Shown: in pieces, positions 35,948 to 44,217 of the stretch
How the letters are laid out: every line of letters begins with the position of its first letter
How positions within the stretch are numbered: the stretch's first letter is position 1
DNA from: JAVVSR01 sp036654095
GTDB taxonomy: Bacteria > Bacillota > Clostridia > Christensenellales > CAG-917
Direction of reading: 5' to 3'
Length of the DNA stretch: 64,000 nucleotides
Assembly (NCBI GenBank): GCA_036654095.1
Contig: JAVVSR010000002.1
Location: forward strand, 62,001-126,000
The notes under the pieces: model-generated
Databases searched by the model: none
What the model saw: the letters and a program-made list of their open reading frames with translations, nothing else
Told to the model about the DNA's origin: nothing
Made by a program: the position numbers and the translations under genes

Positions 35948-36712
35948 TTAGTTATAAGGATTACCCTCGTAATGCTTAATTATTTTTGTTGTGTCAAAAT
36001 AACACTTTATGCTGTCATAAACAATATCTATAAAAATCTTCTCGCTCGCATAGTGTCCCACTTCGATAATTGGCAAATCTATGGCTAGCGCCTCTAGCAT
36101 AATATGGTGTTTTACATCTGAAGTTATTAAAACCTCACCACCTCGGTCAAGCGCTGTTCTAAGCGTAACGCTATCTGCGCCTGCGCCGTTCACCATTGCC
36201 ACGCACGAAATTTCCATATTTTTGTCACCGACCACTTTCACTAGCGTATCGCTAAGCAACGGCTCTAAAATATCCTTTAATTCGCCTAATGTAATTGGAT
36301 TTTCAAGGTCGCCAATAGCGCCAATTCCATCGTCTTGAAGCTTGCCTATGGAATTGCAACCCAGTGATTTTAACGTCAACCACGACATATTGCCTTCCAT
36401 TCTATCAACATTTGTGTGCGCTGCATAAATATTTATACCATTTACAAATGCCTTTGCAATTATATCATTTATGTAATCGTCATTTAAAAACCTTTTAATA
36501 GGATTAAAAATTATAGGGTGATGTGATATTATTAAATTACAATCACATTCTATTGCTTCTTCTATTACGTCAGATGTAACATCAACGCATATCAAGACTT
36601 TAGTCACTTCTTTTTCAAGGCTTCCAACCAACAATCCAACATTGTCAAAATCCATTGCGCTTTCTATCGGCGCAATGCGCTCAATTATTTTGGCAAAGTC
36701 TTTAACAATCAT
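35948..36712 (-). CDS. Nif3-like dinuclear metal-centre protein (YqfO family)
   Basis: 254 residues, the short form without the inserted PII-like domain of YqfO. Metal-binding motifs LIISHHPIIFNP (about 58-69), AHTNVD (about 97-102), SDVKHHIMLEA and EVGHYASE. It belongs to the GTP cyclohydrolase 1 type 2 / NIF3 family, of uncertain biochemical role. It overlaps trmK by four bases, matching the conserved rpoD-trmK-nif3 order of Firmicutes. Confidence 0.92.
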   Translation of the reverse strand: MIVKDFAKIIERIAPIESAMDFDNVGLLVGSLEKEVTKVLICVDVTSDVIEEAIECDCNLIISHHPIIFNPIKRFLNDDYINDIIAKAFVNGINIYAAHTNVDRMEGNMSWLTLKSLGCNSIGKLQDDGIGAIGDLENPITLGELKDILEPLLSDTLVKVVGDKNMEISCVAMVNGAGADSVTLRTALDRGGEVLITSDVKHHIMLEALAIDLPIIEVGHYASEKIFIDIVYDSIKCYFDTTKIIKHYEGNPYN

Positions 36713-37356
36713 AAATTTTCCTCCAGTAAAGAAATTTCATTTTGTATCTTACTAAGACGTTCAACTGACGCGGTTTTCAATAGGCCTCTAAGCTTATTCA
36801 ACCTAACATTTTTATAGCTAATAAAATCATCATTCCGCTCAAACCCGAACATCATTTCAAAGTCGCTATATTCTCTATTTTCCGTTTCATAGCCCGAAAC
36901 TACAAATATTTGATAAAACCTCGTATCAGATTTCAGCATATAATCACGTTGAATTTTAAAACCTGTTGATATTAAATACCGTCTAAGTTCTATCGTGTGT
37001 TGGTGCGGAACCAATATGTACTTTGAAAATACTGATTTTGCCTTAGATAAAATATCAATAATTTCACGACCGCCAATACCTGCAATGACAACCGTATCGA
37101 CCTCGTTTGAAGCTATAACCTCTAAACCATCGCCAACGCGAAAATCCATCTTATCGGCGCAACCATTTTCATTTGCAAGCCGTTTAGCCTTAACAATACT
37201 GTTGGGACTAATATCGCTTGCTACAACCATTTCGCCCGTTTTACCCACAGCCAAAACAGCTAATTTTCCGTGGTCAGTACCAATATCACAAACGCGCTCG
37301 CCTACATTTATATGTCCCAAAATAGCGTTTAAGCGTCTATCTAATTTGATTTTCAT
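36709..37356 (-). CDS. trmK: tRNA (adenine-22-N1)-methyltransferase
   Basis: 215 residues. Rossmann SAM site VCDIGTDHGKLAV (about 22-34), ASDISPNSI, and the NPPW-like position replaced by VVIAGIGGREI as usual for TrmK. The C-terminal part is coiled coil. It methylates A22 in the D-loop of some tRNAs. It begins one base after the rpoD stop with no separate ribosome site, so it relies on coupled translation. Neighbours match the B. subtilis order. Confidence 0.93.
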   Translation of the reverse strand: MKIKLDRRLNAILGHINVGERVCDIGTDHGKLAVLAVGKTGEMVVASDISPNSIVKAKRLANENGCADKMDFRVGDGLEVIASNEVDTVVIAGIGGREIIDILSKAKSVFSKYILVPHQHTIELRRYLISTGFKIQRDYMLKSDTRFYQIFVVSGYETENREYSDFEMMFGFERNDDFISYKNVRLNKLRGLLKTASVERLSKIQNEISLLEENL

Positions 37357-37357
37357 A

Positions 37358-38395
37358 TTATGAAAAATCTTTAAGCTTTTTTATGCGGTTAGGATGACGC
37401 AACTTGCGCAATGCTTTAGCTTCAATTTGCCTAATACGTTCACGCGTTACATTAAATTCTTTCCCGACTTCCTCAAGCGTACGAGGGTGACTGTCGTCAA
37501 TACCATACCTAAGCCTTAAAACCTTTTCCTCACGCGGAGTTAGCGAACTTAAGACTTGCACCAACTGTTCTCTAAGCATATTAGTTTCAGCAACCTCAGC
37601 GGGCGCGGCAGCATTACTATCTTCTATAAAATCGCCAAGATGACTGTCTTCTTCTTCGCCAATAGGCGTTTCAAGCGAAACAGGGTCTTGAGCTATTTTT
37701 TGTATTTCGCGCACGCGCTCGGGAGTGCTGCCAATCGTTTCGGCAATTTCCTCGGGAGTGGGTTCGCGTCCTAGTTTTTGCAGCAACTGACGAGTTGCGC
37801 GCACTTGTTTATTGATTGTTTCAACCATATGAACAGGAATACGAATTGTGCGAGCTTGGTCGGCAATAGCGCGCGTAATTGACTGTCTTATCCACCACGT
37901 CGCGTAGGTCGAAAACTTAAAACCTTTAGTATAGTCAAATTTTTCAACCGCCTTCATAAGCCCAAGATTTCCTTCTTGAATTAAATCCAAAAATTGCATA
38001 CCGCGACCGACATATCTCTTAGCAATAGAAACAACCAATCTAAGATTTGCTTCACTCAGTATTTTTTTCGCGTCTTCGTCGCCCGTTTCCATTAATTTTG
38101 CTAGCTCGACCTCGCGCTCTGCCGACAACAACGAAACTTTACCTATATCTTTTAAATACATTTTTACCGAGTCGTCAAGATTTCTTTCGCTCATAATATT
38201 TTCTAGGCTGTCATCAACTTCACCTATTGGAACAACCTGTTCAATAGCTTTAAACACAACCTCCATATCTTCGGCGGTAGCCTGCAAATGCTCAAGTTTA
38301 ACCATAATCTCTTCTTGATTAAGGCTACCCTTTTGCTTACCGATAATAATAAGTTTATCGATTTCCGCCTGTAAAAGCGCTGTTCTGTTTTCCAT
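37358..38395 (-). CDS. rpoD: Primary RNA polymerase sigma factor
   Basis: 345 residues, the short Gram-positive SigA form. Region 1.1 at the N-terminus, region 1.2 (DDSVKMYLKDIGKV, about 73-86), region 2 with DLIQEGNLGLMKAVEKFDY and FSTYATWWIRQSITRAI, region 3, and region 4 with the helix-turn-helix TLEEVGKEFNVTRERIRQIE. It directs housekeeping transcription; the TTGACA/TATAAT boxes found across this window are its expected sites. It lies 23 bases after dnaG, the classic macromolecular-synthesis pairing. Confidence 0.97.
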   Translation of the reverse strand: MENRTALLQAEIDKLIIIGKQKGSLNQEEIMVKLEHLQATAEDMEVVFKAIEQVVPIGEVDDSLENIMSERNLDDSVKMYLKDIGKVSLLSAEREVELAKLMETGDEDAKKILSEANLRLVVSIAKRYVGRGMQFLDLIQEGNLGLMKAVEKFDYTKGFKFSTYATWWIRQSITRAIADQARTIRIPVHMVETINKQVRATRQLLQKLGREPTPEEIAETIGSTPERVREIQKIAQDPVSLETPIGEEEDSHLGDFIEDSNAAAPAEVAETNMLREQLVQVLSSLTPREEKVLRLRYGIDDSHPRTLEEVGKEFNVTRERIRQIEAKALRKLRHPNRIKKLKDFS

Positions 38396-38418
38396 AAAGC
38401 TCCTTTAAAACAAATAAT

Positions 38419-40251
38419 TTATTCTTTAGAATTAATTTCCTTTAACATTTTTTGATACTTTACCAATTCAATTCTCATTTCGCCGCGCTCGTCATCCGAC
38501 GCGCTATCAAAACTACACGACAATTCTTTTATTTTGGCATTTATAAAAGAATTTTTCAGCAATCTTACACTATCTCGATAATAATAACTTTTTTGTAAAT
38601 CATCACTAAATTCAACTGATGAATACACCACATTCGCAACTTCGTTATATGGTTTTTCGTCATCTCCTAACGCGACATCTGCGTCATCGGGCTTGTCCAA
38701 ACCCGATACAATAGTGTAAAGCATATGAACAACAGGTTTATTGCCTTTTTTAATTTCATCGACTATATAGTCATAAATTTTCTTATGCGTCTCATCGGTT
38801 AATATTTCCCTTGAAATATCCTGAAAACTTGCAAATCTATCCGCGTCAATTAAGCACTTTAAAACAAACCTACCAGCTTTAATTGTTGCGTCAGTTTCCG
38901 CCCGTACTACCTTTTCTTTCTTTAGCGAAACTTGTTCTTTTGCAACATCCATTACCAATCCTTCACGCAAAATATTTGTCGCAACACGGCTTTTATCATT
39001 GATAATTTCAAGATAAACTTCTTGTTGCGCTTTATTTGGAATAGACTTAATAAAATCTAACGCTTCCTTGACATACTTAGCGCGCCCTGTTTGTGTATCC
39101 AATTTGTATTTATTTTCAATTATTTTCAGCCTATATTCAATATATGGCAACGCTTTTTCCAAAAGCGATTTAAAGCCATCTGCGCCATATTTTTTAATTG
39201 TATCATCGGGGTCAAGCCCACTAGGTAGGGTCACAACATTAAGATTGACGCCTTCACTATTCAACAATTCCAAATTAGAGATAGCCGCCTTTGCGCCAGC
39301 CGTATCACCATCGTAACAAACATAAATATTTTCAGATAAATTTTTAAGTTCCCTCGCCTGACCTGCGCCAAGGGCCGTACCCATACCCGCGACTGCATTA
39401 TTAAAGCCATACTTCGCGAGCGCAATAACATCCATATATCCTTCAACAATTATAACGTTATCAATACCTTTTTGCTGTTTTTCGCGCTTTACGAAATTGA
39501 TGCCATATAGCACCTTGTTTTTTTCAAACACGGGAGTATTGTGATAATTGACATATTTCCCACCCGTAAATTCTTTAGATAAAACCCGCCCGCTAAAAGC
39601 GATTACCCTGCTAGTCGAATCAATAATCGGAACAATTAACCGCTGTTGCAAAGCATCAAACGGCTTGTTTATCTTTTCACTTTTCCAACCAACACCACTT
39701 TCGTAAATTTCATCATCGGTAAATCCTTTCTTTTTCAAAATGCTAATAACATCGTCATAGCTTTTTGAATATCCCAATCCAAAACGCACGGCTAAATTTC
39801 TGCTAATACCACGCTTCAATAAATACGCCATAGCAACCGCGCCGTCTTCACTCATAAGATTTTCATTGTATCGCTTTGCTGTAATAGACAAAATTTCAAA
39901 TAGGCGGTCACGCTTTTTTTTCGCAGCTTGAACTCGCGTAACATCCACAAGGTTAGGCATTTGCATACCTACGCGCTCGGCCAAAGCCTGCACCGCTTCC
40001 GTAAAAGTTTGCCCTTCAATTTTCATCACAAATTTTATAACATCGCCCGACTCATGACAGCCAAAACAATAGTAAAAACCTTCATCATTCACGGCAAATG
40101 ACGGCGTTTTCTCGTGGTGAAACGGACAACAACCCCAAAATCTATTGCCTTTGGGCGTTAGTTGAACATATTTCGATACGACCTCTACAATATTGTTTTT
40201 ATCCTTAAGTTCTTGCAACCACTCTAAAGGATAGCCTTCGCGTTGTATCAT
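38419..40251 (-). CDS. dnaG: DNA primase
   Basis: About 610 residues. The N-terminal CHC2 zinc domain has CPFHHEKTPSFAV and YYCFGCHESGD. The TOPRIM catalytic core has VEGYMDVIAL and CYDGDTAGAKA. The C-terminal part binds the DnaB helicase. The enzyme makes RNA primers at replication forks. ATG 40251 has GGAG ten bases before it; an ATG seven codons upstream has no clear site. The leader of about 100 bases includes a short stem (ACAGC/GCTGT) followed by seven T. Confidence 0.96.
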   Translation of the reverse strand: MIQREGYPLEWLQELKDKNNIVEVVSKYVQLTPKGNRFWGCCPFHHEKTPSFAVNDEGFYYCFGCHESGDVIKFVMKIEGQTFTEAVQALAERVGMQMPNLVDVTRVQAAKKKRDRLFEILSITAKRYNENLMSEDGAVAMAYLLKRGISRNLAVRFGLGYSKSYDDVISILKKKGFTDDEIYESGVGWKSEKINKPFDALQQRLIVPIIDSTSRVIAFSGRVLSKEFTGGKYVNYHNTPVFEKNKVLYGINFVKREKQQKGIDNVIIVEGYMDVIALAKYGFNNAVAGMGTALGAGQARELKNLSENIYVCYDGDTAGAKAAISNLELLNSEGVNLNVVTLPSGLDPDDTIKKYGADGFKSLLEKALPYIEYRLKIIENKYKLDTQTGRAKYVKEALDFIKSIPNKAQQEVYLEIINDKSRVATNILREGLVMDVAKEQVSLKKEKVVRAETDATIKAGRFVLKCLIDADRFASFQDISREILTDETHKKIYDYIVDEIKKGNKPVVHMLYTIVSGLDKPDDADVALGDDEKPYNEVANVVYSSVEFSDDLQKSYYYRDSVRLLKNSFINAKIKELSCSFDSASDDERGEMRIELVKYQKMLKEINSKE

Positions 40252-40358
40252 TAAAATGCTACTCCATTTCATCCTATATTTTCGCCAAATTTCGCGCGAA
40301 AAAAATAACAGCTATTATTATATTCGCTGTAACTAAAAAAAATCCTTAATTAACCTGT

Positions 40359-40387
40359 ATTATAGCACATATATTAATACTATGTAA
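40359..40387 (-). promoter_or_regulatory. Promoter of the dnaG-rpoD operon
   Basis: Minus-strand TTACAT (40382-40387), 17-base spacer ending TGC (extended -10), TATAAT (40359-40364). Confidence 0.6.
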
Positions 40388-40647
40388 GTATAATTGGAGC
40401 AAAACTATATAATTATAAATATATAGCTAAACTATATAAATAAACTAACTTAACACCAATATTATCGTTTTACTTTAAGCAAAATTTGAATTTGATTTTA
40501 AATTTAAAAACCGATTTTTCTTTCGTTTTTCTATTAAAAACGCACTTGATTTTGACGTCTATTATCCTATTGATAATTTCAATTCAGCCATTGATTACTC
40601 AATATTTGACATCGTTTTTAATTTTAAATAGCTTTGTGTTATTTCAA
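40388..40647. other. AT-rich stretch after the dGTPase gene
   Basis: Lies between dgt and the dnaG promoter. No stable hairpin with a U run, no gene. Confidence 0.4.
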
Positions 40648-41634
40648 CTAAATTCTTTGCCAGTTTTTTGGAACAAAAATTTCTTCAAATATTGTAACGG
40701 CATATCTGTCGCTCATAGACGCGATATAGTCGCATACAACTGTTTGCAAACTATCATTTGGCAACAAAACTTTATACATCTCAGGCAACATATTTGGATT
40801 TTCATAAAAATAGTTATACAACAATTCAATCAACTTAATCGCCTTAACTTCCTCACTTTTGGCAGCTGGCAAAGTGTATAAATTGTTAAACATAAAATCA
40901 CGAAGTTTCATAAGCGCGTCATCAAATGGTTTAGACAAACCAATTATAGGGCTATTATTGCTGTTTTTAACCAAATCATAAACCAAGCTATTGATACGCG
41001 AACGATGGCTTGCGCCTAGAACTTCCACGCAATCTTTCGGCAACTGATTTTCGGTAATTAACCCTGCGCGTATTCCGTCATCGATATCGTGATTGACGTA
41101 CGCTATACGGTCGGCGAAACTAACAACTTTGCCTTCTAACGTTTTAGGCGAGCCATCGATTTTATGATTGTATATACCGTCCAAGACTTCGGCAGTTAGA
41201 TTTAAGTTTTCCAACACGGTAACTACTCGAATACTTTGCGCGTTATGCGAAAAATTTTCATTAGTCAAACGCGACAATGTTTTTTCGCCAGCGTGACCAA
41301 AAGGAGTGTGACCGAGGTCGTGTCCCATAGCGATGGCTTCAATTAAATCCTCATTCAGACAAATAGCTCGCCCAACCGTACGCGCTATTTGCGAAACCTC
41401 TAGGGTGTGCGTAAGTCTAGTACGATAATGGTCGCCCTCTGGTGACAAAAAAACCTGTGTTTTATGCTTTAGTCGTCTAAATGCTTTACTGTGAATAATG
41501 CGGTCGCGGTCGCGCTGAAAGTCAGTGCGCAGTTCGCATTCTTCAATCGGGGAAACACGCCCGGTAGTATCGCGACTTTTAAATGCAAACGGCGAAAAAT
41601 ATTTGTCTTCTATTTCATAAATGCGTTCTTTCAT
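40648..41634 (-). CDS. dgt: Deoxyguanosine triphosphate triphosphohydrolase-like protein
   Basis: 328 residues, the shorter Gram-positive form. HD-domain metal site in RTRLTHTLEVSQIARTVG and AMGHDLGHTPFGHAGE; a later Asp in FADRIAYVNHDIDDG. The family splits dNTPs to nucleoside and triphosphate, controlling dNTP pools. It is often encoded next to dnaG, as here, though the two are separated by about 400 bases. It closes an operon that begins with the old-yellow-enzyme gene. Confidence 0.93.
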   Translation of the reverse strand: MKERIYEIEDKYFSPFAFKSRDTTGRVSPIEECELRTDFQRDRDRIIHSKAFRRLKHKTQVFLSPEGDHYRTRLTHTLEVSQIARTVGRAICLNEDLIEAIAMGHDLGHTPFGHAGEKTLSRLTNENFSHNAQSIRVVTVLENLNLTAEVLDGIYNHKIDGSPKTLEGKVVSFADRIAYVNHDIDDGIRAGLITENQLPKDCVEVLGASHRSRINSLVYDLVKNSNNSPIIGLSKPFDDALMKLRDFMFNNLYTLPAAKSEEVKAIKLIELLYNYFYENPNMLPEMYKVLLPNDSLQTVVCDYIASMSDRYAVTIFEEIFVPKNWQRI

Positions 41635-41641
41635 AAATCAC

Positions 41642-41845
41642 CTATTTGTCAGTATGAGGCTTAACTTTTCGTTTATTGCCAAATTTATCTACAATATAAG
41701 TATTGTCCAAATTACTTTGCAACGACGCCTTAACGCTTTCAATATACTCGCGCCGCAAAACGTCTTGTTCGCTTTTTTCTAAATCGGTCAAGCCTTCTTC
41801 TTTTGCTTTTTTAGCAAGTTCGTTAATTCTATTAATGTTAAGCAT
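41642..41845 (-). CDS. DUF896 (YnzC-like) small protein
   Basis: 67 residues. The helical hairpin typical of the family: INELAKKAKEEGLTDLEKSE, then QDVLRREYIESVKASLQSNL, and a basic tail. B. subtilis YnzC is the structural model; its function is unknown. One base separates it from the upstream membrane-protein gene and seven from dgt, so all are co-transcribed. Confidence 0.9.
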   Translation of the reverse strand: MLNINRINELAKKAKEEGLTDLEKSEQDVLRREYIESVKASLQSNLDNTYIVDKFGNKRKVKPHTDK

Positions 41846-41846
41846 A

Positions 41847-42422
41847 TTAAGCGTTATACCTACTTATTTTCTTTTCGCGCTCGGACAAAAAATTAGCTTT
41901 ATTCGTCAACTCAAGCGACATTGAAGTAATTTCAGAAAAAGCCTTATGATATTCATCTCCACTAAGTTTTTCAAGCAACAACGCTTTGGCTTTAATTTTA
42001 TTAATGAAATTATACATATCCAAATAGCCCTCAACCTGCTGTTCTGTATAAGCGGTCAAAGCCTTATCAGCAAGCACGCCAAAGGAAATTGAAAGTTTAA
42101 TAGCATCGCGTTTTGAAAGCACTTTATCGCCTTTCGCCAAAGTATCTGAAAGTTTAGCCGAAATATTTTTAGCTTCCGTTAGCAGCCCCTCTGAACGTTC
42201 GGTTTTGGTGCGCTTACTTATACGTTTTAAAACGGGAATACCAACAAATATTGCAATTATAAAAACACCATAAACTGCAATTATTTCAACTATTTTCAAT
42301 GTAGTATAAGTATTGGGACTTGCCGAGGTATCGCCATTGGTTGCGAACGCAACGCTTGTTATCGAAAGTACGATAACAGATGTTAATAGTAAAAATAACG
42401 CAAATAAACTATGCTTTTTCAT
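41847..42422 (-). CDS. Membrane protein of unknown function next to MscS
   Basis: 191 residues from ATG 42422, which follows GGAGG by eight bases. A signal peptide (about 5-28) with a possible AFA cleavage site, a short exported loop, a membrane helix (about 43-64), and a cytoplasmic helical domain of about 120 residues rich in Lys, Leu and Ser. I recognise no family. Its start overlaps the end of the MscS channel gene by 14 bases. The tight coupling suggests a role at the membrane together with the channel, but this is inference. Confidence 0.75.
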   Translation of the reverse strand: MKKHSLFALFLLLTSVIVLSITSVAFATNGDTSASPNTYTTLKIVEIIAVYGVFIIAIFVGIPVLKRISKRTKTERSEGLLTEAKNISAKLSDTLAKGDKVLSKRDAIKLSISFGVLADKALTAYTEQQVEGYLDMYNFINKIKAKALLLEKLSGDEYHKAFSEITSMSLELTNKANFLSEREKKISRYNA

Positions 42423-43242
42423 TGTTATTACCTCCACCGTTACTTAAAATATTTACATCAAGCTTGTTGAACGGTATTTCAATATTATTGCTTTTTAATG
42501 CTTTAATAATTTTTTCATTTAACGAAAATTTAACGTCCCAGTACGCTTCGTTTGGCAACCAAACTCTAGCGGAAAGCTTAAGCGCATTTGCGCCATATTC
42601 AGTCAGCCAAACCACAGGCGAAGGAGTGTGTAAAACTTGCGGCGCTTCAAGTATTGTTGCAAGTATAATTGCGCGCGCTTTTTCAATATCTGTGTCATAT
42701 GCGACATTTACTTCCATATCGAGCCTGCGTGTTGGCATTGTTGAATAATTAACTACACTGCTACCAATAATTTGCGAATTTGGTAAAATTATAACTCGCT
42801 CGTCGGGAGTAGCAAGTTTTGTGCTAAATATCCCAATCGCTCGAACCGTCCCACTAACCCCTGCAACATCAATGTAGTCGCCAACTACAAAGGGCTTGCT
42901 TCCAACAATGATAAAACCATTTGCCAAATTGGATAAACTATCCTTTAACGCCAAGCCTATGGCTAGCCCTGCGGCCGATACGACAGCAATAAAACTGCCT
43001 GTCGATAACCCTGCTGTTTTTGCGACAAGTAAAAATAGTACAAAATAAATTGCCAATCCGAATATGGAATTTAAAAACGAACTAACTGTTTTTTCTACAT
43101 TTGACTTAACTAACATATTTTTAATAAACCGCAAAATAAGTCGCGCTACAATAAGCCCAAAAATGACAAGCGAAATAGTTTTTGCAACAACCAATCCGCT
43201 GCCCAAAAAAAAGTTTTCAAGAGCTTTTAAAATTTCATTCAT
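42409..43242 (-). CDS. Small-conductance mechanosensitive channel (MscS family)
   Basis: 277 residues, the E. coli MscS size. Three membrane helices (about 15-35, 55-75 and 80-105); the pore helix has the Gly/Ala pattern GSFIAVVSAAGLAIGLALKD. The beta domain carries FVVGDYIDVAGVSGTVRAIG and ILPNSQII. The C-terminal alpha/beta domain ends in a Gly/Asn-rich tail. It opens on membrane tension to release solutes during osmotic downshock. It lies in the middle of a six-gene operon. Confidence 0.94.
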   Translation of the reverse strand: MNEILKALENFFLGSGLVVAKTISLVIFGLIVARLILRFIKNMLVKSNVEKTVSSFLNSIFGLAIYFVLFLLVAKTAGLSTGSFIAVVSAAGLAIGLALKDSLSNLANGFIIVGSKPFVVGDYIDVAGVSGTVRAIGIFSTKLATPDERVIILPNSQIIGSSVVNYSTMPTRRLDMEVNVAYDTDIEKARAIILATILEAPQVLHTPSPVVWLTEYGANALKLSARVWLPNEAYWDVKFSLNEKIIKALKSNNIEIPFNKLDVNILSNGGGNNNEKA

Positions 43243-43256
43243 ACTTTCCCCTTTAA

Positions 43257-44210
43257 TTAAATTTTAGGCTTCCACATTTTTTGGAAAACACTAAATAATA
43301 TTTTATTTACTTTTTTAGAAATATGTTCACCCGTATCTAAAACCGATGACTGGATTGCCTTAGCGGTAATTGTAGGAATTAATGAAGTTAATACATTAAA
43401 TTCAATATCGACATCGTCCGACGACATTATAAACATAGCGTCGCCATCAAACATAGTGTGCGACGGAGATATTGACAGCGCAAATCCGTCGTGCGCCAAC
43501 TCTGCTAAAATATTTGCTTGCAATTTTGTAAGTTTTGCGTTAGTGATAATACAGCCTATTGTTGTATTGCTGTTTTTAAGTTCTAAGCTTCCTGAAGACA
43601 TAATTTTTGTGCAATCGATATAATTGCCGTCCTCAGTCATTGCGCCTGCAATAATATTGCCATCTTTAACTATATCTCCTAGCGCGTTTACAGCTACAAT
43701 AACCGCTATTTCAAGCCCGTTTAGCGAATAGGTTTGTATACCAAGCCCAGCTTTCGCAGCCGCGTCCATACCGCAAATTTTACTTATGGTCGCCCCCGTA
43801 CCCGCGCCAATACAACCTCGTTCAAAATTATCTATTTTTGCATTTTGAACGGCCAAATAACCCGCTTTTTTATCAGGATATCCAAACTGCTTAAATTCAA
43901 GGTCATACAGCGACGCTCCCGAAACAGTCGGCACGCGATATTTACCAGCATTGTAACCAATACCTTTTTCATGAAGATAATCCATAACTCCCGAAGCGGC
44001 CTCTAAGCCAAACGCGCTGCCACCACTTAAAACAACGGCATTAATTTTTTGCACGGTTTTTTCGGGTTTAAGTAAATCGGTTTCGCGGGTCGCAGGCGCC
44101 GAACCCCTGACACAAACTCCGCCAACAGCTCCATCTTCTGCCAAAATGACCGTTACGCCCGTGCCAATTTCATTGTCAGTAAAGTGACCAATTTTAAACT
44201 TATTTAACAT
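43257..44210 (-). CDS. P1-family (DmpA-like, S58) aminopeptidase
   Basis: 317 residues. The family signatures VLSGGSAFGLEAASGV (about 58-73) and GAGTGATISK (about 137-146) are clear, and the self-cleavage/nucleophile region reads NSNTTIGCIITNA (about 220-232). Members cleave themselves into two chains and act as N-terminal nucleophile hydrolases on beta-peptides, D-amino-acid amides or nylon oligomers. No signal peptide, so it is cytoplasmic. Eight bases separate it from the upstream reductase gene. The natural substrate is unknown. Confidence 0.9.
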   Translation of the reverse strand: MLNKFKIGHFTDNEIGTGVTVILAEDGAVGGVCVRGSAPATRETDLLKPEKTVQKINAVVLSGGSAFGLEAASGVMDYLHEKGIGYNAGKYRVPTVSGASLYDLEFKQFGYPDKKAGYLAVQNAKIDNFERGCIGAGTGATISKICGMDAAAKAGLGIQTYSLNGLEIAVIVAVNALGDIVKDGNIIAGAMTEDGNYIDCTKIMSSGSLELKNSNTTIGCIITNAKLTKLQANILAELAHDGFALSISPSHTMFDGDAMFIMSSDDVDIEFNVLTSLIPTITAKAIQSSVLDTGEHISKKVNKILFSVFQKMWKPKI

Positions 44211-44217
44211 AATACCT

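Noticed and set aside
40486..40881. Plus-strand frame of 131 codons
   Set aside because: Runs antisense into the dGTPase gene, with Leu/Ile/Phe-rich composition expected of AT-rich DNA and no ribosome binding site.
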